Of a stretch of 64,000 bases of DNA, positions 43,207-55,005 are shown in pieces (the first letter of the stretch is position 1; each line of letters opens with the position of its first letter). The stretch spans positions 1 to 64,000 of the forward strand of contig JBBHKE010003409.1 of NCBI GenBank assembly GCA_037447655.1, written 5' to 3'. Both the position numbers and the translations under genes were made by a program. The DNA comes from Zygnema cylindricum (taxonomy: Eukaryota; Streptophyta; Zygnematophyceae; Zygnematales; Zygnemataceae). Below the pieces are notes generated by a model. It was not told the origin of the DNA. It searched no databases and saw nothing but the letters and a program-made list of their open reading frames with translations.

Positions 43207-43336
43207 TGTGACTCTGAGACCTCCATAAGTCCTCAGAGTGGACAGCTTCCAAGAAGCCTCTAGGATAATCCTGACCCCTTTGTGTTTAAGCAAAAATAAC
43301 TGCCACCCTGGCAGACAAAAACTCTGACCAACTGAT
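43207..43336 (-). repeat. Inverted copia A LTR fragment
   Basis: 130 bases beginning at an LTR terminus (tgtgactctgagacctcc) in opposite orientation to the LTR on its left, giving an inverted-repeat junction around 43150-43310. Confidence 0.8.
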
Positions 43337-44895
43337 TCAAATGTTTTTCGTGCATAGTGGCGAACGAAGTCATCGAATGACTTGTCTAAAGATCCAAAAT
43401 TCCCCGATGCAAATGGGACAAATTGGTTCGACGCGTCTCTGTGAGCGTAATCTTTTTCCTTGATAGTTACTGCGCCTTGAGTTGCCACACCAACGTGCAA
43501 AGCCGCGCGCGATGAAATGTGTGTCCAAGGCGGATCCCTAATGATCACATCGCCAAAGGTCCTCCTAGCACCATGAAGAAAAACTATGCAAACACAAGGG
43601 CTCCGAGAATCCTTAGATTGGGGTCGAGGTGGGAGAATATTAGAAACCTCATTTTTGACAGTGTAGCCCACCTAGGCACTAATGGCAACAATGGCATCTC
43701 GCACCAAATCATGCTTGACAGTTCGATCCCCCCCATGTGAGCAACGAAGCAAATGGATTCCCTCAGCTTTAATGAGTTGGTTATAAATGCACGGAGCCCC
43801 ACCTAAAAGCGAAGGGTGAGGCAAACCCAACCAGAAGGGTAGAGCACAAGTAAATTGGTCAGACGATAGATAAAGTGTTGAAAAAGTTGGTGTCGCTTGT
43901 AGCCATGCACCTGCCCTAAGCCCACAACACGAACGGAGCAGAAGGTAGCGTCTCCAAGAGATTTGCAAAATTAGCGGCCTCCACTTGCTCAGATATGCGT
44001 TTTTGAAGTTGGAAGTTAGTGTCAGCCATGAGAATGAAAAGGTGAAACGTGGTTTGGAGCGTCCGGGGGAAATAGCACACGAGGTGAAAAGAGACCTTGG
44101 TGAAATGGAAATAACTTGTCTTCCACCTTAGACACACTTGCGCCAGAATGGGGACATCATCCATCATGAAATGAGAAGTGACGGTAAGAACCACAAAAGC
44201 CAAACTACCTAAATACGCGGCTGGGGCAACTTTAGCCACAAAAAATCGAACATAAACCGTCGTTGTAACAAGGGAGGCTGGTTTGTTGACTAGCGAGTGG
44301 CCCCTCCAAACGATAAAAAATTCCACAACCAATGCGGTGATGAAGCACAACAAAAATTTTATTGTCAAAATCCTTAAAGGAAGACAAAAAAGAAGCCGTG
44401 GGTGGTAAAGTCGCCGGAAGATAGAGACGCCGCTGAGCAAAACAACAAGATTGAAAACGCCACTTGTGCATCCAATACCTTGGGGAGGTCGCCACTATGA
44501 GAAAGATCCTCCAACACCGCATCCTCAACCACCTGGTTGACAAAAGAACTACCACCTAGAGGGCAACCTAAAGCCTTGATACCCTCATCGTGAGATGCAA
44601 GACGAAAACCGTTGGGGAGTAGGCAATCCGACAGCAAACCTCATGGGCACTAAGCCACACACTTAGATGGTTTAACCCAGAGCCCAATCTCATGAAGATA
44701 GACCGTAAAATGAAAGAAAGCTGAAAAAAACTTGATCGCACGTACCCACAATATGCATGTCATCCGCGATTGAAGGAAATAAACAACCTAGGAAGGTTGT
44801 AGGTAACGCTTCTAATGCTTAAAGAAGGGTAAAAGCAAAAGAGGTGCCCCTAAAGGATCACCTTGGCGAGTACTGGTGACGAACTTTGTTGGTTT
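43337..44895 (-). pseudogene. Non-LTR retrotransposon RT end and C-terminal domain
   Basis: Read on the minus strand from about 44890: VTSTRQGDPLGAPLL (RT region upstream of the active site), FPSIADDMHIVG at about 44.76 kb (catalytic A-D-D), a thumb-like part (SHDEGIKALGCPLGGSSFV, then DLPKVLDAQVAF), then CSHGGDRTVKHDLVRDAI and a C-terminal stretch with GDVIIRDP and FVPFASGNFG. The C-terminal layout (Cys/His cluster, then a short Asp-containing motif) fits a restriction-like endonuclease domain. Several stops and frameshifts. Probably the 3' half of the element at 47607-48990. Confidence 0.7.
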
Positions 44896-44984
44896 TTAGA
44901 AACCTTTAGTCCTCTCTGTATCACATTGCTATGCTGCCATGCTGCGCTGGTCACATCGCAATCATAGCAGCTTGCGTACTAAGT
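44896..44984. other. No recognisable feature
   Basis: Short stretch between the non-LTR fragment and the LTR; nothing supported. Confidence 0.5.
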
Positions 44985-45887
44985 ACTAAGTTTATTGAAA
45001 CATACGGAATTGGACTTCAAGTGACGCAAAGAAAAATAGACGAAGGTGCGAAATGTGTTGGAGAAATGGACAGTTGATCGCGAAGCGATCCGATGATTAA
45101 TATTCGAAATGATTTAAATTGTACGTCAGCCGTACGAAACATAATGCGGCGGTCAAACATGTGATGAATTGGACGCCACCGAAGCTACGGATGGCTGCGC
45201 CGTCAGTTTGGTGAGGGACGCGAATTCGCGTCCATCACATGATATTTATTTTGGACGGTCCCGATTCGTTTGACGGAATTTGTAAGACTTGTAAATATTT
45301 AACAATGTTTGTCCCGTGTATTAATTATTTATGTAGCTCTCAAGTACACTCACATTAATAGAGGTAGTTGATTGATTACGTACGGCTGGTATGCCTCCGT
45401 ATAGTTAGTTGTAAGCTGTAGTGTATATTTGTAGGACTTAGTCATCTCTAGACTTAGGAACTTTTTGGACAGAAACTGTTTCAACTCCTTTTTGGGAATT
45501 TCATCTGAGAATTGCTCTCAGTTTTATTGGCAGAATTATCTGAAATTTTGCATGTGTGTTCCTCCTTGTGTTGGAAATATCGTGGCAAATTTGCATATCT
45601 ATTGTGTGTCTGATTTGCTTGGGGCTTCATTGTGAATTTGGTCAGATTTATCAAAGTTCTGGCAAGTTGTTTTTCTGCAACTTTGACTGAGTGTTGTGAT
45701 TATTGGGTTTGGTATTATTATATGAAATTTGGTGGGAATACTAAGTGGACTAGGAAATATCAGGTTTAGTAGTTTCAGCTTGGTTTGGTTATTGTGTAGA
45801 ATTCTGAGTGGGATCAAAAGAGGCTGTTTTGGGTAGTCTGTAGTGCTTCCGAGGGTACATTCATGGCTGAAAAGGGCTATGAAAACT
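44985..45887 (+). repeat. Copia B-type LTR, worn
   Basis: Matches 37915-38850 and 56500-57640: 'ggacttcaagtgacgcaaag', hairpin 'gatcgcgaagcgatc' (about 45070), 'gggacgcgaattcgcgtcc', 'gcctccgta', and end 'gctgaaaagggctatg'. It lacks both clean ends. Confidence 0.7.
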
Positions 45888-46464
45888 TTAAGGTGGCAAC
45901 ATCACCCAAAGGACCGCTAAGATGAAATAGTAGCTTGTATAAGAATAAACATAGGCCTGTATTTCCTGTTTTACTAATTACTGCCTCTATATAGTTTCAC
46001 TCTTATAAATCTGAATCAATGTTTCCAAGATTCCTGAAAACTTGGTTAGGTTTAAAAGAGTGATAGCTATGGACTTAGACACGTATCTAAGTAAGAGATG
46101 TTTTGCTTTAGTGTTTTTATACTCCCTGATTTTACAATCATTTTCTTCAGTTTTAGTTATAACCCCTACAAGTGGAATCGTAGCCGAGAGTCTAGCTCCC
46201 CTCACCATAGGTGTTCCTTTTCCCTTCTCCCCTTTTCCCTCTTCCATGGCAATGATTTTCCCTTCACCTTCCGTTGCATGTGAACTCCGGTTAGCTTTCT
46301 GGGAAGCTCCAGATGAATCTCCATAGTGAGTTCCACTAAAGCCCGGTGGTTAACACCTCACTTGTCTCGAAATAATTCCCCATAAGTGCTTTTCGAAAAG
46401 CAATCCCTCCATCGTAAACTCCCAAAAATTGAAGCTTGTTCCATCAAACATATGCACCCTAGAT
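45888..46464 (-). pseudogene. Copia A-type gag fragment
   Basis: On the minus strand, downstream of a primer site and LTR. Open part 46247-45987 aligns with copia A1 gag (KTEENDCKIREYKNTKAKHL, LETLIQIYKSETI). The frame is preceded by leader sequence with stops. The rest of this element is missing to the left, where a copia B-type LTR lies. Confidence 0.75.
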
Positions 46465-46479
46465 GGTGGCCCCATAACC
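46465..46479 (-). promoter_or_regulatory. Primer-binding site, initiator tRNA-Met internal type
   Basis: Plus strand GGTGGCCCCATAACC next to an LTR start; one mismatch to the site at 28701. Confidence 0.75.
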
Positions 46480-47606
46480 TGTAGTTCTATGGGGTCAATT
46501 CCCCTTCAGAATTCGCAGTTCTAAAGAAGCCTATCTAGTTAGTGTCGACTCGAAGTTGTTAGAAACCCAAATTTTTGACCCCTTGACAATCAAAACCTCA
46601 ATACAAATTCACCACAGTGAAATAAGACTTTCTGTGTGCTCAGTTCCACCACAGAATGCAAAGTTAGAATGTGAGTTTTGGACACATTCACCCACTTTGA
46701 CTTTCCCTTAGAAATAAAGCCACCTTGGCAAAAAAAAACTCTGACCGACTACACTTTTGTGTAGCTTGGACTCCTCCGAGTGCGTAGCAAAAAAAATCAC
46801 TGAAAATGGTCAACTGAGTTTATAGTTATGGCTGGCCAAAGTTAGCCTTTCATACAAGAGTGCTCTCAAAGAGAGGCGACTACCTACCCAAAAATGGTAA
46901 GTCCTATTCCCTCTCTAAAACCCCTTCTACTAAAGTACGGACCAATCATAGGACTGTACCGTACAAAAAGTTTAAGTACCGGAACACTTTTTGAACCGTA
47001 GTTGTACTACATTGCCAAAATAGTGACATATGTCACATCCGAATTTGTTCTATTGCTCTCTCGAGATTCCGTAAACCTTTACAATGCTGCAACGTGTTAT
47101 CGAGAGTGGCGCCGACTAGAAAACGCCAAAATGCCCTCTCCGCGAAATCAACTGCTATCACAGTTATTCGATGAAGACTAGATTGAATATTAGCCGTTGA
47201 ATTAAATGTTCGCAGCTTTTTTGTTGTGCGGTACTATAGTTCAAAACTACTTCTAGGTTCTATTGTACTATTTATTAGTTAAACGAAATGTCCTACATTT
47301 AAATGTTTAAATATCTATCAAACCCTATATATTTCAGCATTGGTCTTAGACTTAACGGACAAAGCTTACGGCTACGGGTAGTTTGACGGACGATAGGTAC
47401 CAAGATCAAATCCTAGGTCTTTCAAATCCCCTTTTGGTAAATCTACCAATTTCTACTTCTGTCTTTCTAAAGGCTTAGGCAACCATGGCTCTAACTCCCT
47501 ATCCAGCCTTTAGTGACTAGAACAAGTGTGAGGGCTTGGAGAAAGGAGTTTAGAGGTAGACTGCCTCTGCTCTTTTTCTATCCTAAAACAAACTTAGAAA
47601 TACACA
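46480..47606 (-). repeat. Copia A-type 5' LTR
   Basis: Plus strand TGTAGTTC to TACACA; follows 4713-6107 in block order. Contains a tRNA-like module (47346-47422). Inserted in the non-LTR element, which resumes at 47607. Confidence 0.8.
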
Positions 47607-48990
47607 AATATCAACAACGTCCATATGAAGGACCACTTTATCTGGATCAAGATCCAAAACAGTTTGCAAGCCATGAATAACAGCCTCGCAACTCTCTTTT
47701 GTAGCAACACCAAGGTTATGCGGCAAAAAATGATTTTGAAATCCTCCTTGGAGTTGGTTGCAAATAGCATGAGCCACCAAGCGATACAAAAATTCACCAA
47801 TGGCAATTGGATGGATCTCCCTAGCAAGCTTAGAAAGAGCCATAAGTGAAGCGGCACAAAGAAGCGGGACTACACTATGAGGAACGTGCCCACGAGCCAT
47901 CTCAGAAGCTATCTTAAAGAGGAGGTTGAATCCTTAGGATGGGGTTTCAAGAGGAAAAAAATCACGAAGTCATTCATAAACCATTCAGACGAACCGCAAG
48001 TTGAAAGGTGACGGGACTTGATAAAGGCCTTGGTAAAGGCTTCACAATCCAAATTAAAAGATTCAAGAGGATCATACCCTTCAACAAATGAGAGGATCTC
48101 GTCAAGTATAGGAGGGTGCAACAAACGCAATGCATCATTAGCTGCCTCTGGGGATAGAGAGGGAGTGAAATGCCGAAGAATTCACGCTGCTCAAGAAAAT
48201 TCACCCAAACAACAAAGGAGGGTAGCTCGATGCAGCCTAGCGGTAGAACTTGGTAATGGGGCGCGACGACAAAGAGTTGAGAGAGAAAGGCCAATAGCTC
48301 GATCTCTGTGCTCTTGTTGTAAAGACTCCCAATCGCCACGCAGAAAGCGTTGACATCGAGCCCTAGTCTCACGAGCTCCACTTGCTCCCCCTCTGGGTGG
48401 CAAAATGGATACCCAAAATGGAAACATGAATAGTAGGTGCCATGCTGCTTTATTTGAAACATCATTAGCCAATAAATCTAGATGAAGAGACAAAGTTGTT
48501 TGGATATGTTCTTCAAGATGATGGGGAATACGGATGTAGAGACGCGGACGCGGGTAGCCCAAGTGATAGCACCTTAGAACATCAAGTCTTTGAGGAAACT
48601 GCTAATCAAACGGAGATGGTTAAAGACGAACACGAGGGTGCGTAGGATGTTCAAGGAAACAAGGTGGGATGTTAACCTTAGTCCTTAGGCAAGCTTTTGA
48701 ATGTCTCGATACACTCGCCCGCGTGGCGTAAAAGTTGCCACACCCAAGAGAAGGAACTCGAGATGGTCCCATGTTCGGTACGGGAGTTAATGTCGTCTTC
48801 AAAACTAGAGGGGTCAAGGATAAAGGCTTTGAAGATGGAGGATGTGATGTTTGGCTTGATGGACCCACATTCTATACCAATGAACCACCAAGAGAAGTTG
48901 GGGGACGTGATGGAGATATTGGTGAAAGAGGGGAAGAAAGTTGAAGGAGTGATTACACCCGATGATGAGGAGGGCGATAAAAGCTAGTCT
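47607..48990 (-). pseudogene. Non-LTR retrotransposon N-terminal zinc finger and RT start
   Basis: Read on the minus strand. An N-terminal C2H2/C2HC-like finger (CGNFYATRASVSRHSKAC, about 48.70 kb), a middle region with several frame changes (48562-48191 and 48465-47974), then the RT beginning in 47900-47607: REIHPIAIGEFLYRLVAHAI, HNLGVATKESCEAVIHGLQT and VVLHMDV (first catalytic Asp region). IAIGE, GVAT...CEAV and VVL-x-x-D are hallmarks of a LINE-like RT family. The gene is cut at 47607 by a copia LTR. RT residues between this point and RQGDPLG at 44.85 kb are missing. Confidence 0.7.
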
Positions 48991-49585
48991 GGGGGAGTGA
49001 ATGTAGAAGTTGTACAGAAAAGGATGGAATAGGGTTAAGACTGGGTGTGGGCTGTGGGTTGACGGGCACGTTTGGGTTCGTGGAGGCGGACACGGTTATA
49101 AGAGCAATTATGTGTCCTCCATTAGACTACAGAATTCAAGAAGCCTCTGGATAGTTGTTAACTAACCCAATTTCAATGGCAACCACTGCTCCCCAAGCAA
49201 ACAAGTTTACAATCTGACTACACCCCTTTGCAGCCTGGACTCTCTTAAGTCCATAGGAAAAAGAGTCTTTGAAAACGCCTAACTGGGCGATTAGTTACAA
49301 GGTGGCAAAGATGCCAAGTTTATACAAACTCTCAAAGGGAGAGAGGTCACTACCTACCAAAATCTCTATTTCCTAAACCCCTCTCACAACCCCTATCTAA
49401 CGACGTACGAACCAATCAAATAACTATAGGGTACAGAAAGGTACTACGGCCGATGTACTTTCTGTACGGCCTGTTTACGGCAAGGCCATTGAATGGACGC
49501 GTGTCTACTTTTAACTCGTCTTTATGTTCCCCGGAATTCTTGCGACCAAATGTTATCCTGTCATGTGGCGCCACGTCATGCCACG
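48991..49585 (-). repeat. Older copia A-type LTR, left part
   Basis: From about 49110 the sequence follows the LTR order ('cttcaagaagcctct', 'ctcttaagtcc', 'gggcgattagtta', 'ctctatctaacgacgtacg'), ending at 49585 where copia A2 is inserted. 48991-49110 shows nothing definite. Its continuation is 56075-56302. Confidence 0.65.
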
Positions 49586-50652
49586 TGAAACTCTAAGACC
49601 TCCATAAGTCCTCAGAGTGGACAGCTTCGAAGAAGCCTCTAGGATAACCTTGACCCCTTTGTGTTTCAACAAGAAAAACTGCCACCCTGGCAGACAAAAA
49701 TAATGACCAGCTACACCCCTATGAATGCAAGACTCTCCTGAGTCGATAGCAAAAAGAATCTCTGAGTTTGCTTCTCTGAGCAGTAAGTTATGGAGGGTCA
49801 AAGTTGACCAATTGTAAAGAAGCTCTTTGGGAGAGAGCGTCCTACATTCTAATTTTTCTAAGTCCTATCTCTCTCACAGACTCTATCTACTAATGTACGG
49901 AGCCAATCAGATTACACTTTTGTACACAAAAGTACAGCTGCCAGTGTACTTTCTGTACGAACACTGTACGACATGGCCTAAATGTGGACACAAGGTATAT
50001 CCGGATTCCCTCCCTTAATCCTCGGAGATGCCGCGATCTAATGTCATTCCCCCATGTGTCATCCGATGTGGCGATGACCAAAAATCGCCAAAATCCTTTT
50101 CCGCGATCGCGACGTTTAATTCTGGCCGTTCGATTAAATTCACATTTAATCGTAGCCGTAATAAATACATGCGCGGTATTTGTTTCGCTAAAGAAATAAA
50201 TGCGCGGTATTCGATTCTTATCCGTACCATAATCCGTACTTTTACATTAGTAGATCTATGTCTCCCGTAAAACTGTTTCAATTAAATGAACTATCCTACG
50301 TATTAATGTTTAATTAATTATCAAACCCTATAATAAGTAACATTATGTCTAGACTTAACGGTTAAGGCTACCGCCTATTGACAGCTTAGAAACCGGCAGG
50401 TACCAGAATCAAATCATCGAGGTATCACATATACTTTTAGTAAATAAACCCCTAATGGTAAATAAACTAATATTTATATCCCGTAAACCTCTGGATAGCC
50501 TAAGTAGCCATGGCTCTAGCTTCCTCTCCAACTTCTCAGTGACTGCGACAAGTTTGAGAGTTGGAGAGTGAAGTTAGAGGTAGACTCCCTCGGCTTCTTT
50601 TTTATTTCTATTGAAATCTAGAAAATACTTTAAAAGACAATTAATTTCTACA
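49586..50652 (-). repeat. Copia A2 3' LTR
   Basis: Plus strand TGAAACTC to TTTCTACA, followed by the inverted polypurine tract (ctccccctatttt). Contains a tRNA-like module (50350-50425). Confidence 0.9.
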
Positions 50653-51505
50653 CTCCCCCTATTTTCTCGTCAATCTTTAATTTCAGACCACACTTCTCCC
50701 TGCAGAAAATTAGCTTAGGGGAAGGCACAAGTTTGGTCATCATATCTGCTACCATCTCACTATCTGGGCGGTACTCTAAACTGATTATTTTGTTTTCTAC
50801 TTTCTCTCAAACAAAGCTCAGTCTAATGTCCATGTGTTTGGTTTTAAAATGATGTTTAGGATTGGCAGAAATAGCGATTCTTGCCTGATTATCACAAAAT
50901 ATTTTTTGCACACCACTCTTTAGGTGACCAAGCTCACCAAGCAAAGACTTGACCCACATCAATTTTTTTACAGCAGAGCAAGAGGCCATATACTCAGCCT
51001 CCATGGTGGACTGAGCAATAACGTTTTACTGTTTGCTACTCCAACAGCAAGCCCCATCACCCACATATAATACATATCAAGAAGTGCATCTCCTCATCGG
51101 AGCATCACCATAACTGGCATCACTCCAAGTAGTGATGTCAGTATTCTCCCCACACAAATGCAACCATAGATCCCTAGATCTTATCAAATATGTAAGGACT
51201 CTCTTAGCTGCCTCCCAATCTTTCTTAGTGGGAGCATTTAGACTTCTACTCAACACTCCTACAACTGCAGCTAAATCCGGTCGGGTTCAATTGATAAAAT
51301 AGATTAGACTTCCCACTACTTGCTTGAAAGGAATAGTTTGTATGAACTTTTGTTCTTCAGGAGATAATTCCTCGTATAAGACTATGACTCCTTCTTCCTC
51401 ACTCCCCTCACTTCCTTTCTTCAACTCCATTGGAGTTGTACAACTATTAGCTTTATCTATTTGAAATTTTTCAAGCATGTTCCCTATTGCTTCTTTTTGA
51501 GTCAA
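50653..51505 (-). pseudogene. Copia A2 RNase H and RT end
   Basis: Minus strand: TQKEAIGNMLEKFQIDKANS, TIPFKQVVGSLIYF (51505-51287), then RNase H in broken frames, with STMEAEYMASCSAVKKLMWVKSL, FCDNQARIAIS and KHMDIRLSFV (51004-50807). A Gln-to-Arg change is seen in DNQA-R relative to DNQA-A of A1. Confidence 0.85.
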
Positions 51506-51538
51506 TCTTATAATTTTTCTTTTTGGGTCTCTCTCTAC

Positions 51539-52189
51539 TTAAATTCCCAAAATATATTTTGCTTCCCCTATATCCTTCATTTCAAATCTCCCCTTAAGAT
51601 CGGTTTTTAGTTTATTAATTTTTTCCATTGATTTACTTAAGACAAGCAAATCATCAACATAAATTGCAATAAATATAAAACCTTCCTCATCTTCGAAAAC
51701 ATAGATTGAGTGATCTGAGCTGATCCAGATATATCCCAGACCGGTGAGAAACTCATCAAGCTTCTTATTCCACTGTCGAGGCGCCTGTTTCAAACCATAA
51801 AGATATTTAATCAGTCGGCATACCATACTCTCCTCTCTTTCCTCCACAAACCCTTCGGGTTGTCGCATGAAGATCTCATCTTCCAATTCTCCATGCAAAA
51901 AGGTTGTCTTGATGTCCATCTGGTGCACTTCCATGTCTTCCGCTGTTGCCAGACTGAGAAGTATGCGGACGGAGGGAAATATGAGGACCGGGGCAAAGGT
52001 TTTCTCGCAGTCAATTCCCTCCTTTTGTGTACATCCCTTTGCCACTAATCTGGCCTTGTAGCGCTCGATTGTATTATTTGGGTTCAGTTTTAATTTGAAA
52101 ACCCACTTACAACTGATTCGTTTTTCGGTTTGGTGGACAATCCACCAGCTCCCAAGTATTGACTGCCATAATTGAGGCCATCTCCTCAT
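51539..52189 (-). pseudogene. Copia A2 reverse transcriptase core
   Basis: 216 open codons. SCKWVFKLKLNPNNTIERYK, FPSVRILLSLATAEDMEVHQ, MDIKTTFLHGELEDEIFMRQ, LYGLKQAPRQWNKKLDEFL, and the catalytic IYVDDLLVLSKSMEKIN at about 51.65 kb. Intact across all RT motifs, the best RT in the window. It stops shortly before the RNase H part at a stop (51539) in ILGI. Confidence 0.9.
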
Positions 52190-52225
52190 TGATGGCTGTC
52201 TTCCACCGGTTTCTTTCTGGACACG

Positions 52226-52915
52226 TCATTGCCCCTCCATATGTTTGAGCTTCATCTTGATGAGATAATTTGTTACCTTGTTATTAACCTGTTTTTCTTG
52301 CAATCTTTTGCTACTTCTCCTCCCCGCTTCAAAATCTGAGGCCCAAATAGATGGTTTTCGTTGATTATTTGGAACAATCTCGGCTTCTCCCCTATCCCTT
52401 GATTCAGAATCGATTTCCACCACGTCTTCCGCTTCAGGTAGAGTTCTCACTGGAGTTTCCACAGCCCAGTCCTTTTCGGTCTGATTTGTACCTGCAAGAA
52501 TGTCATCTTCTCTAAAACCTGGATAGTTAGGAAGCTCAAAGTCATCGGAATTTTTTGACTCAAATCTGATTTTTACTGACTTTGTATATTTGAAGGGATC
52601 CACATACTTTCATTCATCCATAACTTCTAGATGCTTTACTAAGATTATATCTTCCCTTTTTAGATCATAAACTCTATATCCTTTAACATCCTCATCATAT
52701 CCTAATAAGTATCCCAGTTTTCCTTTAGGATCTAGCTTCCAATTAGACCGTTGTGTATCTAGACTGAATACTTCACTGCCGAAAACTTTTAAGTGAGATA
52801 TGTCTTGTTTCCTGCCTGTCCATCTCTTATAAGGTGTTTGATCTTTTATAGCTGAAGAAAGAACTCTATTTTGAGGTAATTAGCATAGTTCATTGCTTCT
52901 GCCCAAAACCTTTTT
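52226..52915 (-). pseudogene. Copia A2 integrase C-terminal domain and linker
   Basis: Minus strand: broken start (about 52900), YKRWTGRKQDISHLKVFGS, GYDEDVKGYRVYD, then the open part 52603-52226 (KYTKSVKIRFESKNSDDFEL, NYPGFREDDILAG). Frameshift near 52870 and a stop near 52607. Confidence 0.85.
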
Positions 52916-53960
52916 CCTATCTTCTTATCAGACAACATACTTCTAGCACTATCACTTAGTGTTCTATTTAACCTTTCAGCTACCCCATTCTGTTCCGGGT
53001 TTTCTAGAACTGTCTATTGGTGTTGGACCCCATCTTCCTTCATAAAATCCTCAAACTGGTTTGAAGTATACTCTCCACCATTGTCACTCCTTATTCTCTT
53101 GATTGGAGTTTCATGGAGTTTTTCGCTCCATGCTTTATATTGTCTAAAAGAATCCTGAGCTTCGGACTTGTTTTTCAAAAAATACATCCGAGAATACCGA
53201 GACGAATCATCAGTGATAGTCATCATAAATCTCTTCCCCCACGGTAAGGGCACTTTAGCCAGTCCCCAAATATCATTGTGTACTAGATCTAGAATTTTTT
53301 CTCCCTTATAGGTGGCAGTTTTAGGAAAGGGTTATCAGTGTGCTTTACTTTGAACACATCCACTACAATCACTTATATTATCACTCTCACTGAACTGAAT
53401 CCCTTCCACCACTCCCATCTTTTTCATCTCTCTTAACTTATCTAGATTCACATGCCCAAGCCTCTTATGCCACATCATAATATCATGAACACCAGCATAA
53501 TAAAGTTTTTTCGTTTCATTACTTAAAATCAGCCTAAACATCCCATGGCTACCTTTCTCAGCAAAGAAATAGACATCCTCCTAAAAACTAGTAGTAAAGA
53601 CTCCTTCCATAGTGCTAGAAAAAAAACCCTTATCATCTAATATAGATGTAGAGATGAGGTTTTTGTTCAGCTCCGCAATAAACAATACATCTGAGAATGT
53701 TATTATGGATGTCTTTCCTTCTACTAACACTTTCAAATCTACCGATCCTACAAGAGTAGTGGTGACTATCCTTCCATCCCCGTACTCTATCTCTACGGTG
53801 GGAATATTTCTTATCTTAGTGAACAGGTGCCTATCCTTACACATGGTCATGGAGGCACCTGAATATACAATCCAGCCTGCTTCAACTTTCAATCCACCGT
53901 AAGCACATTTCTGCCTTCGTGAAATTTCGACCTCGTTTTTCGCCTCCAACTCCTCATCCA
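52916..53960 (-). pseudogene. Copia A2 protease and integrase core
   Basis: Protease site is WIVYSGASMTM (Tyr for the catalytic Asp of DSGA) at about 53860, so protease is dead. Pre-integrase block MWHKRLGHVNLDKLREM with CSGC follows (53541-53335). Integrase has RSDNGGEYTSNQFEDFMKED and, across a break, EQNGVAERLNRTL (about 52975). Stops near 53580 and 53335. Confidence 0.85.
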
Positions 53961-54939
53961 AAAGGAGCTCATCGTCCTCGTCCTCGGATTCCGCCTCATG
54001 TACCTGTGTCACAAGGGCCTTTTTCTTTCCTCTCGAGGTACCACTGGTCTGCCCCTCCTTTAACGGAAGCTCGGTTAGCTTAGTGCACTCTGCCATATTG
54101 TGCCCCGATTTCTTGCAAAAATGACATAAACCTTTGGGAGCCCTTGGCCCGAACTCGTCGGCGTGATTTTTCTGCTCCCTTCCCCCATAGTTTTTGATCG
54201 GTTTCCGAGAATCCATATTCCTCCAATCGGTCGAAGTTGCCAAGGCTTGGCCACTCTTTCCTCCCCTTCGGATCTCAATCATATTCTCCTGAACGAGAAT
54301 CATCCCTACCACTGAGTTCCATATCCACCTTGAGTTCGACAAGTCCTACACACGGTTAACAATGTTTTTGAACTCCTCGGGTAACTTCATCAGTAAACAG
54401 TTAATCTTTTGTTTTTCACTAAAATCTTTTCCCGCACTCTCTAGCTCCATGAAGAGTGTAGAAAACTCATTACAAAAATCCAACATATTCCCCTCTTTGT
54501 ATACATATTCCATAACTTTCTGATCAGCCAACTGTTGTTGCTGAATTGTACCACTTCGGTAGATCTCTATGAGAGCCATCCAAAGATCGGATGCCCTTTC
54601 TACCTGCAAATGAGGACATGGAAGTCCTTGAGTAAGATGGCGTAGGATGAAGTGCTTTGCCGCCATATTGGTGAAATCCCAAGTTTGAGTATCATTCTCC
54701 TCATTCCTCGGAATTGGTGACATGAATGCTGAACCAGTTGCTATTGGTGTGGTCGTCTCCTTCTCGGCTCCTTTTTCCACCACCTCTCCTTCCTTTGTCT
54801 CCTCCGTTGAAGATGGACCTGCCTTCTTTGTGAATCTGTTTCCTTCAAACCTTGGAGGAATTCCAAGACTTGATGGACGCCCCAATCGTCCACTCACTAT
54901 CCCCCAAAACCTTTTTTCGCATAGAGCTCCCATCATCAT
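53961..54939 (-). pseudogene. Copia A2 gag
   Basis: Starts MMMGALCEKRFWGIVSG (54939), gag domain TQTWDFTNMAAKHFILRHLT, ERASDLWMALIEIYRSGT, NMLDFCNEFSTLFMELES. One stop near 54345, then the CCHC knuckle C-H-F-C-K-K-S-G-H-N-M-A-E-C at about 54085-54130, followed by an acidic run. It would package element RNA. Confidence 0.88.
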
Positions 54940-54990
54940 GCTTTCTCAGTATATATGAAGCTAGTTCTATTAAAGATTGGTACCCTAGAG

Positions 54991-55005
54991 GGTGGGCCCA
55001 TAACC
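54991..55005 (-). promoter_or_regulatory. Primer-binding site, initiator tRNA-Met internal type
   Basis: Plus strand GGTGGGCCCATAACC abutting the LTR; same site as at 28701-28715. Confidence 0.8.
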
